Source of the DNA: Salvia splendens
Lineage: Eukaryota > Streptophyta > Magnoliopsida > Lamiales > Lamiaceae
NCBI RefSeq assembly: GCF_004379255.2
Contig: NC_056035.1
Location: 13,955,578-14,019,577 of the forward strand
Direction: 5' to 3'
DNA length: 64,000 nt
Part shown: piece by piece, positions 36,066-46,511 of the stretch
How the letters are laid out: every line of letters starts with the position of its first letter
Numbering within the stretch: position 1 is the first letter of the stretch
Notes under the pieces: generated by a model
The model's database searches: none
What the model was told of the DNA's origin: nothing
What the model saw: the letters and a program-made list of their open reading frames with translations, nothing else
Position numbers and translations under genes: made by a program

Positions 36066-36569
36066 CTAGATCTTATCCACCTTTTCAGCTTTAACAAGAG
36101 GATTTGCTTTTGCTATGGCATCCCGAGCAGCGGCCTGATAATCAAATGGGCAGGCGTGTTTGTCTGCATAGCGATGAACTGAGCAGAAGAGGTCCCCACA
36201 CTTGCACTTGAATGGTGTCAAACCCACACGCTTGCAACAGATAGTGCATCTGTTCGGCCCCTGCTTCGCCTTCGGCTCTGCATTGGATGATTGCTGGGGT
36301 GTTGCCTCCAACTCGACTGATCCTGCTTCCGCACTGGCTGCATCATCGGAAACAAGTGCTTTCCAATTGCTACTTGATCCACCGTTTACAACGTTCTCAA
36401 TGGATGATGATGATGCAAGCTGGGCATGCGATTGTTTCAGTATCATGTCCTTGTGACACTTGGAGCACATATTCATCGTCGTAGAACTCCCATAGAAGCC
36501 ACAGTTGTTGATGCATAAAATAGGACCTTCTGCAGGTTGGCAACCATCATTCTCTTTGGAGGACTCCAT
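36066..36569 (-). CDS. A20/AN1 zinc-finger stress-associated protein (SAP), 167 aa
   Basis: One intronless coding exon. An A20 finger has Cys 19, 23, 35 and 38 ([20 protein letters not shown]). An AN1 finger has Cys 108, 111, 122, 124, 129, His 132, His 138 and Cys 140, spaced as in the family. A Ser/Glu-rich linker joins them, and the tail is the standard [26 protein letters not shown] ending. Length fits plant SAPs (about 160-175 aa). The A20 finger of the family binds ubiquitin, and SAPs act in abiotic stress signalling; some show E3 ligase activity. The leader is probably spliced: a donor-like CATAGCAG|GTATTTTTCG lies near 37936 and an acceptor-like end lies just upstream of the ATG. The 35.5-36.06 kb stretch would be its 3' UTR. 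Confidence 0.96.
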   Translation of the reverse strand: MESSKENDGCQPAEGPILCINNCGFYGSSTTMNMCSKCHKDMILKQSHAQLASSSSIENVVNGGSSSNWKALVSDDAASAEAGSVELEATPQQSSNAEPKAKQGPNRCTICCKRVGLTPFKCKCGDLFCSVHRYADKHACPFDYQAAARDAIAKANPLVKAEKVDKI

Positions 36570-37990
36570 ATGTGCAAGAATCCTGTCAATCTACAATGAC
36601 TGACAAGTGGCCGGGAAGGTTATAAGAGTAACATGCTCATGCAATTTCACAATAAAATAATCATGAAAACAATGAAATTCCACAAAAAAAAAACAAACAA
36701 ACAAACATATGTTCCACACTTGACAATTATGAATTTAATGTTAACCTGTTCACCTACACTCGGTTATCGAGAATGTGAGCATAGGGAATCAATATTATGC
36801 ATAATTGTAATCTCAAGGTCTCCAAAAGGCAACAATAACAAGAAATTTGCAGACTTTATTTTATCAAGTAGTTGGATCAAATGATCAAATTTAACAAATA
36901 GTAGTACAAATCCGAAACATTTTTAGGTAAACAGTATCACACTACAGAACATCCAACCACCAGTCCACTTCAACAAACTTCAACAATAAGAGTAACTAAA
37001 AAGAGATGTCTGAAATTGGACCACTAACATCGATGTAGCAGCAACAGACCAAAAAGTGTAACAGCCAAAGGAATAGGATGCAGGCAGTGAAGATCTAATC
37101 TACTTAAGATAATTGAATGAATATGCTTAATCATTCAGCTACCCAGGCATGTCATTCATCTCATTACAATACAAAAAAACTGGTTTACTATCTGTGTTTG
37201 AGCCATGTTTGTTGATATATGTAGCACAAACAGTCAAACAAAATAGAGTATATACTAAAACTCATGAAGACATTATAAGTACAAACAGAAACAAAATACC
37301 GCAGGGATCAAACTATTATAGCAAGCTTGCCAAATTACTAAAACCCAAATACTCTTAAATTAGAAACTAAAAGATAATAACACCTTAAAAATTGAGAATT
37401 TTTCCAATATTCTAAAATTTCTTCTTTAATCAAAATTCCTCGGTTTAAAATTGAAAAACAAAACAATCATCTAAAAGATAAGAGTACTAAGCTAAAGGTA
37501 AGCTATGCTTCATTTCTAAAAACAAAGAAAATCACAGAGATTTGGCTTTCAGCAAGTTTTGTAAAAGAAAATTAGGGCACCAAGATCACAAAAACTTAAG
37601 AGTTAACCCATATTAATAAACAACTCAACACCAACAATGATAAAAACTAGAGTAAATCTTTCCGCTTCTATCATAATAACTCATGAGCCAAATAATGAAG
37701 TCTTGCAAGTCATAATTAAAACAAAATGAAAAAGAGAAAGGAATTCTCAGACTTGGATCGCATAAGAAAGTAAGTTTCCAGATGACCTTGAATTCGCGTA
37801 GACTATATTTCCCCTCCAACAAGAAACCGCAAGATTCAATTTTCCCCGAAAGAAACAAAACCCACAAGCAGATCACAACACCGTAAACGAATTTAACACG
37901 AAACTAAGAATTGGATAAGAAAAAAGACGAAAAATACCTGCTATGATGGGATTAAATGATCAAGATTGTAGTGGCGTAGGGGCTAAAAAA
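36570..37990 (-). other. Probable 5' UTR intron and leader exon of the SAP gene
   Basis: The DNA between the ATG and about 37936 has no coding signal. It is T-rich on the minus strand and begins with GTATTTTTCG after CATAGCAG, a good donor. Many plant SAP genes have a long leader intron. The small frames here are not supported. Confidence 0.55.
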
Positions 37991-38106
37991 GGAGAAAGAG
38001 ACTCGGGTTTGGTCTTTGATCAGGCGATACTCTGCCCTTGTTTGTACCCCTCGGTAATTAAAGTAGATTTTTTATTTAAAAACATTAATACGAATATATT
38101 GGTTTT

Positions 38107-38152
38107 TGAATTGAATTGAATTGAATTGAATTGAATTGAATTGAATTGAATT
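38107..38152. repeat. (GAATT)n pentanucleotide microsatellite
   Basis: About nine perfect TTGAA/GAATT units lie in tandem roughly 120 bp upstream of the probable SAP transcription start. Confidence 0.9.
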
Positions 38153-38711
38153 CCAAAACAATAGTAGTAGTAAGTTTTTAACCTTTTTATGCAGGCATCG
38201 AGCACTATGTGTGTCTTGAATCACAATAAGTAACTGCTTTCTTCATCACAAATTCAGAAAATTAAATTAAATATACTTTCTGTCAGGTTGGCAATGACTA
38301 CTTAAGTTATATGAAATGGAAACAAATAGATAAATGAGATGAAATTAAAATTCTCACCTACTAATTTCATGTATTTTTTTTACCGTTTCCAAAAATATTG
38401 TTTTATAATTTCAATAATATGTAGAAGTACAATAATTTTTGTAGTTCCTCGGCCCAAGATATAAAAGCCCGAAGTTGGTAGTAATCCAGTGATAAAATAC
38501 TTATCAGTTTGGGCTCTTCCCCATCTTGGGCTTAATATAAAATGGATATTATTAGTACTATGCAAACGAATCTAAACTTACTAATTAGCTATGCAATATC
38601 ATAAGTTATCTAAACTGATCCCTTCATTGAGAAAATTTCTCGAAATTACAGTTTTATCTAACCTTATTTTAATGAGGTTATCAACTCCAATAACTTATAA
38701 CTTATTTTTAT
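38153..38711. other. Intergenic DNA
   Basis: No gene recognised upstream of the SAP gene. Confidence 0.5.
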
Positions 38712-38712
38712 A

Positions 38713-38899
38713 CTCCCTCCGTCCCATGTTATTTGTACTTTTCATTTTAGACGGTAAATTTGAGATTGATTTTTTAATGTAATTAAATTAGAATTTGAAG
38801 TGTAACGAGATATCACTTAATAAAGAAGCTCTGAATTTAATCTAACATATTAATTAAATACATTAACTCTAACTTCACCTAGAAATAGTAACGTGGGAG
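38713..38899. mobile_element. Stowaway MITE
   Basis: CTCCCTCCGTCCCATGTTAT at the left and AATAGTAACGTGGGAG at the right are inverted counterparts, each beside TA. Non-coding, about 187 bp. Confidence 0.8.
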
Positions 38900-38901
38900 T
38901 A

Positions 38902-40231
38902 TTATAATAGGTTATAAGAACTAATATCTTGAGGGTTGATGAACTATTAAAATATTTAAATAATGTAGTAGCTTATATACTAAAGAGAGAATTTTGAGTG
39001 AAAAGTGAAAATATTAGAATTTGCTAAAAGATATTTGAGAAATGATGTTGGAAGGGTAGGAAATGATAATTCTATAAAATGGTTGTTGCTTACCATATTA
39101 CGGAAAATAAATTTATGTTGAATAACTTATTTTTTGAATAGCTTAGTATTGCCCTTTTTTATTTTTAAATAAAGAATAAATTTTAAATTCAAAATTTATC
39201 CCATTATTCAAAACATATCTATATATCATCCAACGGATTTCTCCCTTTAATTTTCTTGAAATACATTCGATATTCATCTATAAATATATCATTCAAGAAG
39301 GTTTTTCCAAGGTCACTGACAATACCAGTGTTTTTCTCAATAGTATGTGCCTATTGTTGAAAGATACGGTGGGAGTGCATTAGTTCCAATTTGAAGCTGC
39401 TTGGCAAAAAATTGAAAGCCAAAGACTCATGTTGCTTCCCATCTTTTATGGAGCATTTGCATTTCTATTTGGGAAGCAACAAGATATACACTACTATATA
39501 TATATAGCCTGCACCTACATTTTGTTATGCACTACATTGATACCTATGTGGAATTAGGCAAACTGAATTAGATAAAAAAAATATAAAAGGCAATTAAAGA
39601 ACGGTGGACATCTAGATATGTATATTTGTTAAAAAAAATGTTACGGGTTTATTTGGGATTTGTAGCATTGAAAGATACCCAAATTGCACAAGTTAAAGAT
39701 AGATTCCTTTAGAAAACATGCATATCAGAATTTGCCGATTTGAATATGTATGAATGCGACCGCAGAAAATAAATCCATATTCAATTTTGGACAAATCGAA
39801 TAACGACCATATTCCATTTCACTAGTTAAATAGTAGTACTATGTTCCAATCTTCCATGGCAAATAAATCATTTCATTCATCATTTTTATAAAAAATTTTT
39901 GTATATTTATGCAATAAGACCACATTTGCGTGAAAAAACAATTGGGATTTCATTGGCTTTATTTGTTATTAAGAGAAGCTAACCTACTCAATTAGGAATG
40001 CTGGTGAAAAAAGAGAAATTGAGAAATAAAAAGGGCAGCTAGAATGTGCCCCCACTTAACATTATTACATGATGATTTGTTTTCTTGAGAATGTGACATT
40101 TTACCTCAATTGATATATGGTGGGCTGGGCTGGATTGGATTCCCTCGTCCATTCATTATATTTCGTTATATTATAACTGTAGTATTTTAAATGGACCAAA
40201 TTCAAAAAATATACAAAATATTTCAATTTAA
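38902..40231. other. AT-rich intergenic DNA
   Basis: About 1.3 kb with no gene, RNA or element end recognised. Confidence 0.5.
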
Positions 40232-40233
40232 TA

Positions 40234-40451
40234 CTCCCTCCGTCCCATAAAAATATGGGCTGATGAGATGACACGGGAATTAAGACAAAATTGGTAAAGT
40301 AAGAGAAAAGAGGAGAATGATATGATAAAGTAAGAAAGAGGAGGAGAATGGTAGTTAAATTAGAGTTAGTTAATATTGATACCTACATTATTTTATTAAT
40401 ATAATCAGTTTATCAATAGAAAGTGCACATATTTTTATTGGACGAAGGGAG
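40234..40451. mobile_element. Stowaway MITE
   Basis: CTCCCTCCGTCCCATAAAAA at the left and ATTTTTATTGGACGAAGGGAG at the right, with TA on both sides. Confidence 0.88.
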
Positions 40452-40883
40452 TAGAACTAGACTTATTTAAGATTGTAGTATATTTTTTATAAGACTTATT
40501 AAATTCAAAATTATTATTGATCATCAATTTATTTATTTTGTTTGATTTGGGAGATGCAGAAGTTTGATAGCTAGACATTCATGCTTAAAAAATACCCCCT
40601 CTCACTTTCTTGACAGTAATTACTTTAACTTTCAATAAATGTCTTATTTTTCTTTTTCCATTCAATTGGTTAATAAATATTTCATTTCACTTTTACTGAT
40701 TTTAATAACTGAATCCATATTTTACTAACTCATGTCATTTATATTTTATTATAAAATCAGTATATAAAATTAAGACTTGATATTCCATTAATATTTTCTA
40801 ATAATACTTTTATTTATTAATTCAAATAATTTCATAAAAGGACATTTATTAGGAGTATGAATTTGTACAAAGAGCATCTCTAA

Positions 40884-41916
40884 GGTCATCCGCAATGGCG
40901 CCTAGCGCCGGCGCTAGGCGGTCCATTGCAACCGCCCAGCGGATTTCGGAATTAAAAACCGCCGAGCGCTCGGAGGTTTCACGGCGCTAGGCGGTGCGCT
41001 GGGCGATCCGCTCGGCGCTATTGCAGCGCTCCGGATCGCCGAGCGCATCGCCTAGTGGATTTTTTAATTTTTTTTATTTAATGTTTTTTTATGAAACTCA
41101 TTCTTGGTTGTTTCTCTTTTATAGAGACATCCGTGAATGTTATATGTTCCACTTTCGATGTGGGACAAACTCATTCTTGGTTGTTTATCTTTTATAGAGA
41201 CATCCTTGAATGTTTTATGTTCCAATTTCGATGTGGGACAAACTCATTCTTGGTTGTTTCTCTTTTATAGAGACATCCTTGAATGTTTTATGTTCCACTT
41301 TCGATGTGGGACAAACTCATTCTTGGTTGTTTATCTTTTATGGAGACATCCTTGAATGTTTTATGTTCCACTTTCGATGTGAGACAAACTCATTATTGGT
41401 TGTTTCTCTTTTATAGAGACATCCTTGAATGTTGTATGTTCCACTTTCGATGTGGGACAAACTCATTCTTGGTTGTTTCTCTTTTATAGAGACATCATTG
41501 AATGTTTTATGTTCCACTTTCGATGTGGGACAAACTCATTCTTGGTTGTTTTCCTTTTATAGAGACATCCTTGAATGTTTTATATTTCACTTTCGATATG
41601 GGACAAACTCATTAATGATGATGTTGTAATGTTATTTTAATTTTAATGAAGTGTATTTTTTAATTAATGTACTTTTTAAAATTTTAATATTATTATTGAA
41701 TTTTCCCGTATGTGTGGTAAATTTAATTCCGTATTTTGTGTGATTGCTAATTATTTGTTTTATATAATTTTGAGTGATGTGGCTAGGCTATGGCTAGGCT
41801 ATGACTAGGCTATTTGCTTGTTTTGATGATTTGACAGGAGGATTTTTAATGTTGATAATGTGACAGGAGGAATTTGTGGCTAGACTATTGCTGGGCTATT
41901 CCTATCGTGGATAGCC
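40884..41916. mobile_element. PIF/Harbinger-type non-autonomous element E
   Basis: Left end GGTCATCCGCAATGG after TAA; right end reads inward GGCTATCCACGATAGG. The left subterminal part is extremely GC-rich and contains a perfect 22-bp palindrome (40899-40920) plus related CGCTAGGCG/CGCCGAGCG motifs. The right part has GGCTAGGCTA repeats. The middle carries the 73-bp tandem array. There is no transposase or ORF1. Confidence 0.6.
41097..41614 (-). repeat. Seven-copy 73-bp tandem array with snRNA-promoter-like motifs
   Basis: CGATGTGGGAC (or a one-base variant) recurs with its C at 41156, 41229, 41302, 41375, 41448, 41521 and 41594, exactly 73 bp apart with no indels. On the minus strand each unit reads GTCCCACATCG, the plant snRNA Upstream Sequence Element, then 32 bp, then a TATAAAAG box. 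Copy 4 (GTCTCACATCG) and copy 7 (GTCCCATATCG) have one change in the element. Because 73 is not a multiple of three, the overlapping open frames seen on the plus strand are by-products of the repeat. Confidence 0.9.
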
Positions 41917-42279
41917 TACCTAGAGAGGTAAATGAGATAGCGAAACAATTTCTCGTGGCTCAGAATTTAAGTTTTTTAATGAGAAATAAAGTTTAGACAA
42001 CAAGTACCCAATGCATTTAATGAAAAGACATACAAATAAAGTTAGGTGAGATACTAAGACGTGCAGTCAACAAATTCGTGAAGTCTAAATTCAATATTTT
42101 GACATGGAATTTGCCTTATTTAAGCATGTGGGTCCCCAGAATTTATCTTCAATTCGTAACCTATTTTTTCCACGCTGTCATAATCTGTAATTTAATAGGG
42201 CATAGTTACTAGTGAGGCAACATATCCACATTAAATGCAGTGTCTTAAGATAACCAACATGGAAAAAATCAATGCATTA

Positions 42280-44307
42280 GAGCACCCACAACGATGGACG
42301 GACGGACGTGCCAGCGGCACGAAAGACGTCGTCCGTTGCTGCGCTCGCGCCGCTGGCACGGCGGCGCTACTCGATGCATCGAGCATGTCCGTGCCAGCGA
42401 GCAGGTGATGTGTCGACGGCTGATTGGGCAACGGCATAGCCGTTGCATTTGAATATTTTTATTTTTTTTTTTCAAAAATTTGGTTTTTAATTATAAAAAT
42501 CGATTAAAAATAAAAAAAAAATTCACAATCCCATAAAAATGGCCGTTTTTGACCGTTTTTCTGTATTTTTTTATTTTTTTCTCCAAAATCATCTATAAAT
42601 ACACACATTTATCATCCATTTTCCACATCAAATCATCTCTCATTCATCTCTCATTCATATTTTTCATACAACTTATCTACACATTCATCTCTCACTCAAA
42701 ACCTCAAATGAATTTCACCCATCTTATTGCGGAAGCGGAGCGCGAAGAACAAGAATACTACGAACAACATCGTACCGCTTATGATGCATATGTCGCAGCG
42801 AATACCCCCGCCCCTCCTCCTCAACCAACTAGATCAACTCGACGCTACATCCATCGTGACCGGGAGGGAGCCCACGAAAGGCTCGTTGCCGACTATTTTG
42901 CCGACCAGGCGCGGTTTCCGGCGGATTACTTCAGGCGCTGTTTTCGCATGTCAAAGCGCATGTTTATGTGTATTGTCAACACATTGTCCGCCCGTGTTGA
43001 ATCCTTCCAAACAGGTCTAGATGCAGCCTGCCGGCAAAGTATCACGCCGTTGCAGAAGTGTGCGTGTGCCATCCGACAACTCATTACTGGGCAAACGGCC
43101 GACCTCTTCGACGAGTATTTGCATATCGGTGAGTCCACTGAAATCCTTTGTCTTAAAATTTTTTGCGAGGGTGTTCGTACAGCTTTCGGTGATGAATTCC
43201 TTCGGGCACCCACCACCGATGATTGCCAACGGTTGCTTCGTCTTCACGAATCAATCCATGGCTTTCCCGGAATGCTTGGCAGCATTGACTGCATGCATTG
43301 GAGGTGGAAGAATTGCCCGACTGCTTGGAGGGGGCAACACTTAAGCGGCCACAAAGGCGGCGGCCCAACACTTATCCTTGAGGCGGTCGCCGACTACCGC
43401 CTATGGATTTGGCATGCATATTTCGACGTTGTCGGATCCAACAACGACTTGAACGTGCTCTATTCTTCACCCCTCTTCAATGATGTGTTGAATGGTGTAG
43501 CACCGGCGATCGACTTCACCGTCAACGGGAATACATACCACATGGGTTACTGTCTCGCCGATGGTATCTACCTAAGGTGGTTGACTTTCGTGAAGACGCT
43601 CAGCAACCCGCAAGACCCGAGACATGTTCTTTTTGCGCAGCGTCAAGAGTCCGCGCGGAAAGACGTCGAAAGAGCCTTTGGGGTCTTTCAAGCCCGATTC
43701 AACATTGTGAAGGCCCCGGCTCGGCTGTGGTACTTGAACAATATCACCGACATCATGTACACGTGTATTATAGCCGACGAAGGACCGAGGGCGGCTAGCT
43801 TCTACGACGAGGATGAAGCCGGAAGCTCAAGCACGAGCTCTCCCCCACGCCGAGGTGTGCATACGACGGTGGGTGAGAGGATCCAAACAAGGCACACAAT
43901 GCGTGATACCCGAACCCACGTTGAGCTACAAGAAGACCTAATCAAACACACGTGAGCGAAATTCGGCAACACGTAGTGGGTTTTATTAATTTTACGAATT
44001 TAATTATGTAATTTTTAATTTTTAGTATTTTATTTATGTAATTTTTAATTTTTAGGATTTTAATTATGTAATTTTTATTTTTTAAGATTTTAGTTATGTC
44101 TATTTTATTTTATTTGTAATTTGTAATATTATTTCGGTTTTTTAATGAATTTTAATGTTATGAGAATGTTTTTATTTAAAATGAATTGTGCTCGTCCTTG
44201 CGGAAGAGCACAGCTGTGGGTGTTGTGCTCTTGCCTAAGAGCAGGCAGGAATAGTGGCGCCGGGCCCACAACCGTGCTCGTTGGCAAGAGCACGGTTGTG
44301 GGTGCTC
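42280..44307. mobile_element. PIF/Harbinger element B with transposase
   Basis: Left end GAGCACCCACAACGATGG after TTA and right end CACGGTTGTGGGTGCTC form the terminal repeat. Both ends carry further internal inversions (GGCACGAAAGACG and GTGCCAGCG at the left, GAGCACGG at the right). The right flank (TTTTA) matches TTA only loosely. It encodes one transposase and no ORF1. Confidence 0.85.
42708..43955 (+). CDS. PIF/Harbinger transposase (HARBI1-like nuclease), 415 aa
   Basis: The frame is uninterrupted. I place the start at the Met of MNFTHLIAEAEREE (42708); the 53 upstream codons are low-complexity. The Plant_tran / DDE_4 family pattern is complete. Asp 194 is in GSIDCMHW, Asp 247 in SNNDLNVLYSS and Glu 321 in DVERAFGVFQARF, giving the DDE triad. 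The family motifs CxRQLxTGQTADLFDEYLHIGEST and GHKGGGPTLILEAVADYRLWIW are also present. The enzyme would cut at element ends and prefers 3-bp TWA targets. PIF-type transposases normally need the Myb-like ORF1 partner, which is not in this element. The product may be functional, since no lesion is visible. Confidence 0.92.
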   Translation: MNFTHLIAEAEREEQEYYEQHRTAYDAYVAANTPAPPPQPTRSTRRYIHRDREGAHERLVADYFADQARFPADYFRRCFRMSKRMFMCIVNTLSARVESFQTGLDAACRQSITPLQKCACAIRQLITGQTADLFDEYLHIGESTEILCLKIFCEGVRTAFGDEFLRAPTTDDCQRLLRLHESIHGFPGMLGSIDCMHWRWKNCPTAWRGQHLSGHKGGGPTLILEAVADYRLWIWHAYFDVVGSNNDLNVLYSSPLFNDVLNGVAPAIDFTVNGNTYHMGYCLADGIYLRWLTFVKTLSNPQDPRHVLFAQRQESARKDVERAFGVFQARFNIVKAPARLWYLNNITDIMYTCIIADEGPRAASFYDEDEAGSSSTSSPPRRGVHTTVGERIQTRHTMRDTRTHVELQEDLIKHT

Positions 44308-44340
44308 TTTTAGTAAAATCTTTTGATGGGAAGTAATAAA

Positions 44341-44520
44341 TGCAAACTCTAAATTATGATTAGTACTATTAGAAAATGTCAATAGATGACAAAATAATAG
44401 CAAAAAAAATGTTTGTCAACGGTTGATGTTGTATTGAAATTGTGTTGACATTTTTGTTGTTGTTATTTTGTCATTTGTTGACATTTTCTAACGGTCCAGA
44501 TCACAATTTGGAGTTTGTAC
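44341..44520. mobile_element. Small hairpin-forming MITE with TTGACAT motifs
   Basis: The left AAACTCTAAATTATGAT...ATTAGAAAATGTCAATAG and the right end read inward AAACTCCAAATTGTGATC...GTTAGAAAATGTCAACAAA are long inverted counterparts (about 70 bp each). The whole 180 bp could fold into one hairpin. The ACAAACTCC end and the TTGACATTTT motif suggest kinship with the TA-flanked elements at 10.5 and 13.5 kb. Confidence 0.65.
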
Positions 44521-44528
44521 AATATTTA

Positions 44529-46468
44529 GAGCATCTGCAATAGGGACGGATGTCCCGGCGGACATCCCAAAACACCTCCTGCCACGTCATAAGGACATCC
44601 CCCAGCACTACCACGTCATAAGGACATCTCACTCCACAATAGCGGACATCCCCAAGGACATCCCGTCGGACATCCCAATAATTAAAATTCACAAATTTAC
44701 AAATGTGCAATTTTACGGAATTAAAATTTCGATATGAATATGGGGAAAATGCAACCATTTTATTAAAAAAAACATACATAATTAAAAAAAATTACATAGT
44801 TAAAAAAAATACATAGTTAAAAATATATCCCAAAGCTTCAACACACGCGGCCCCCGACTCACTCCTCGTTGTCCCCTTGGCCAGACCCGCTGTCACTCTC
44901 GGGCAGGGGTGGTTGACCCAACTCGCGCCTCATACTGTCGATGACCCCCTTCAATATCTCATTGTATAAGGGGTCAGTCGCTGCATGCCACTTTTCTATG
45001 GTCTCTAGCAAAACATGATTGTGCTGCATGCGGGCGAGGTAGGTGAGTTCGGAACTGTCCTCGGTAGGAGCTGGAGCTAGAGCTGTCGATTGGACCTTGT
45101 GGGATCCGCTGGCGCTTCCCCTAGCCGCCCGCATTGCGGTCTTTTGCCCAAACGGGCAACTGCGGCGGGAAAACGATAGAGGGGTCGGAACACTTGCCGC
45201 GGTCGTGGGAATCGACACTGCTGCTGTACTAGCCGGAAGAGTTGAGCTTCGTCCGCTTCGGCCAGCCAGCTTCAACACCTGCACGAAACTTGACGAAATC
45301 CTGCATCACAAGATAGACATCCCAGTATTTGAAGACGCCAAACTTCTTCTTCTTATCAATGAACTGGTACATGGACAAACTCTTCACGTCCTCCATGAAC
45401 ATGCCGCTGGTTGCCATACGGACGTTGTTTTCGTAGATGCCGGTAAATCGGGTGAACTGTCTCCTCAGTCGCTCCCACTGTTTCCGGCATTGCTCTCCAC
45501 CGTGAGGCTTCCCACCTGGCGGGCTGAATTTGATGTAGTTCAGGCTAATGCGCCACCACATCCTGTCGATAGGCTGGTTAGCCCTGATGTAGGGATCCTC
45601 GACTATACTCGTCCAGGCCTTTGCCAGCGCGATGCACTCCGCCTTGCTCCAGACGGTCCTCTTTCCCTCGTCGGCTTCCTCTCCCTCGTCCCCCGCCCCA
45701 CCCTCGCGATGAGGACACACGAGGACTGACTAGTGCCCTTGCCCTTGCCTTGCCCTGTCCCTCTACCGCCAGTGGTATCTCAATGAGAAAGTCTCATTGC
45801 CGGTGAACTGAGTCTCCAGTTGAGTACTATCACTAGATAATAAATCCATGTAGGGGCGATACACGTTGTCCCCAGGTGATTGGGAGACCCCCACTCTGCT
45901 ACCCCCTGCACCATCCCGGGCATCACCATACCCGGCATCATCCCCGGCATTTAGGGCACCATCCCTCCACTCACCCCCTGCATTTGGAGCACCATCCCTC
46001 TACTCACCCCGACATTTGGGGCACCATCCCACCCGCCCAAGGGTACATATTATAGTACTCGGGCATCATCCCCGCCATTCCAGGCATCTTCATGGGTATC
46101 CATGCAGTTCCGCCGGCGTTTCCCCATCTCCAACGGGGAACGTCTGCGTTTTGACTCGCTCGTGACGGGAGAATCACTGTCGTGCTCCATTTATCTTCAA
46201 AAGAAATGAAAGTAGAGAGATAGAAACTCGTCAATACAAGTGGTGCGAATGAAATGAAGTGCAACGAGCCGTATTTATAGAGTTTTTTAAAAAAAATAGA
46301 AAAATGGGACGTCCGCCGGGACGTCTGTCGTCACGCCGCAATAGAGGAAGTCGGGAAAGACGTCCGCTGAAACCGACAGACGACCTCTCATCCGTCGGGG
46401 ACGTCCGCGTCCGCCTCATTTGATGCAATAGCGGACGTCCGCCCCGACGTCCGCTATTGCAGATGCTC
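44529..46468. mobile_element. PIF/Harbinger element C (ORF1 only)
   Basis: GAGCATCTGCAATAGGGACG at the left and the inverse of GAGCATCTGCAATAGCGGAC at the right are flanked by TTA on both sides (44526-44528, 46469-46471). The ends carry repeated GGACATCC / GACGTCCGC motifs able to fold. The only coding content is a broken ORF1 on the minus strand; no transposase. Confidence 0.92.
44859..46191 (-). pseudogene. PIF/Harbinger ORF1 (Myb/SANT-like) pseudogene of element C
   Basis: The start at 46191 (MEHDSDSPVTSESKRRR) opens an N-terminal part rich in Gly/Met/Pro and broken by stops near 46040-45780. The core frame 45720-45229 has GKRTVWSKAECIALAKAWTSIVEDP, the trihelix/Myb-like DNA-binding motif of PIF ORF1, then GGEQCRKQWERLRRQFTRFTGIYENN and the YWDVYLVMQDFVKF motif. 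A frameshift near 45240 moves the C-terminal part (HAATDPLYNEILKGVIDSMRREL) into the frame 45284-44859. The protein would have partnered a Harbinger transposase; it is not functional as read. Confidence 0.8.
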
Positions 46469-46511
46469 TTAAAGTTTAAATTTTATCACTATCCATCTTT
46501 TGATTGTGTAA

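Noticed and set aside
40994..41629. Series of overlapping open frames with a repeated VPLSMWDKLILGC-type peptide
   Set aside because: They arise because a 73-bp repeat cycles through all three frames. There is no start context, no domain, and the DNA sits in a non-autonomous element.
45043..45729. 228-codon plus-strand frame in Harbinger element C
   Set aside because: It is antisense to the ORF1 relic with clear Myb-like motifs and has no recognisable domain of its own.
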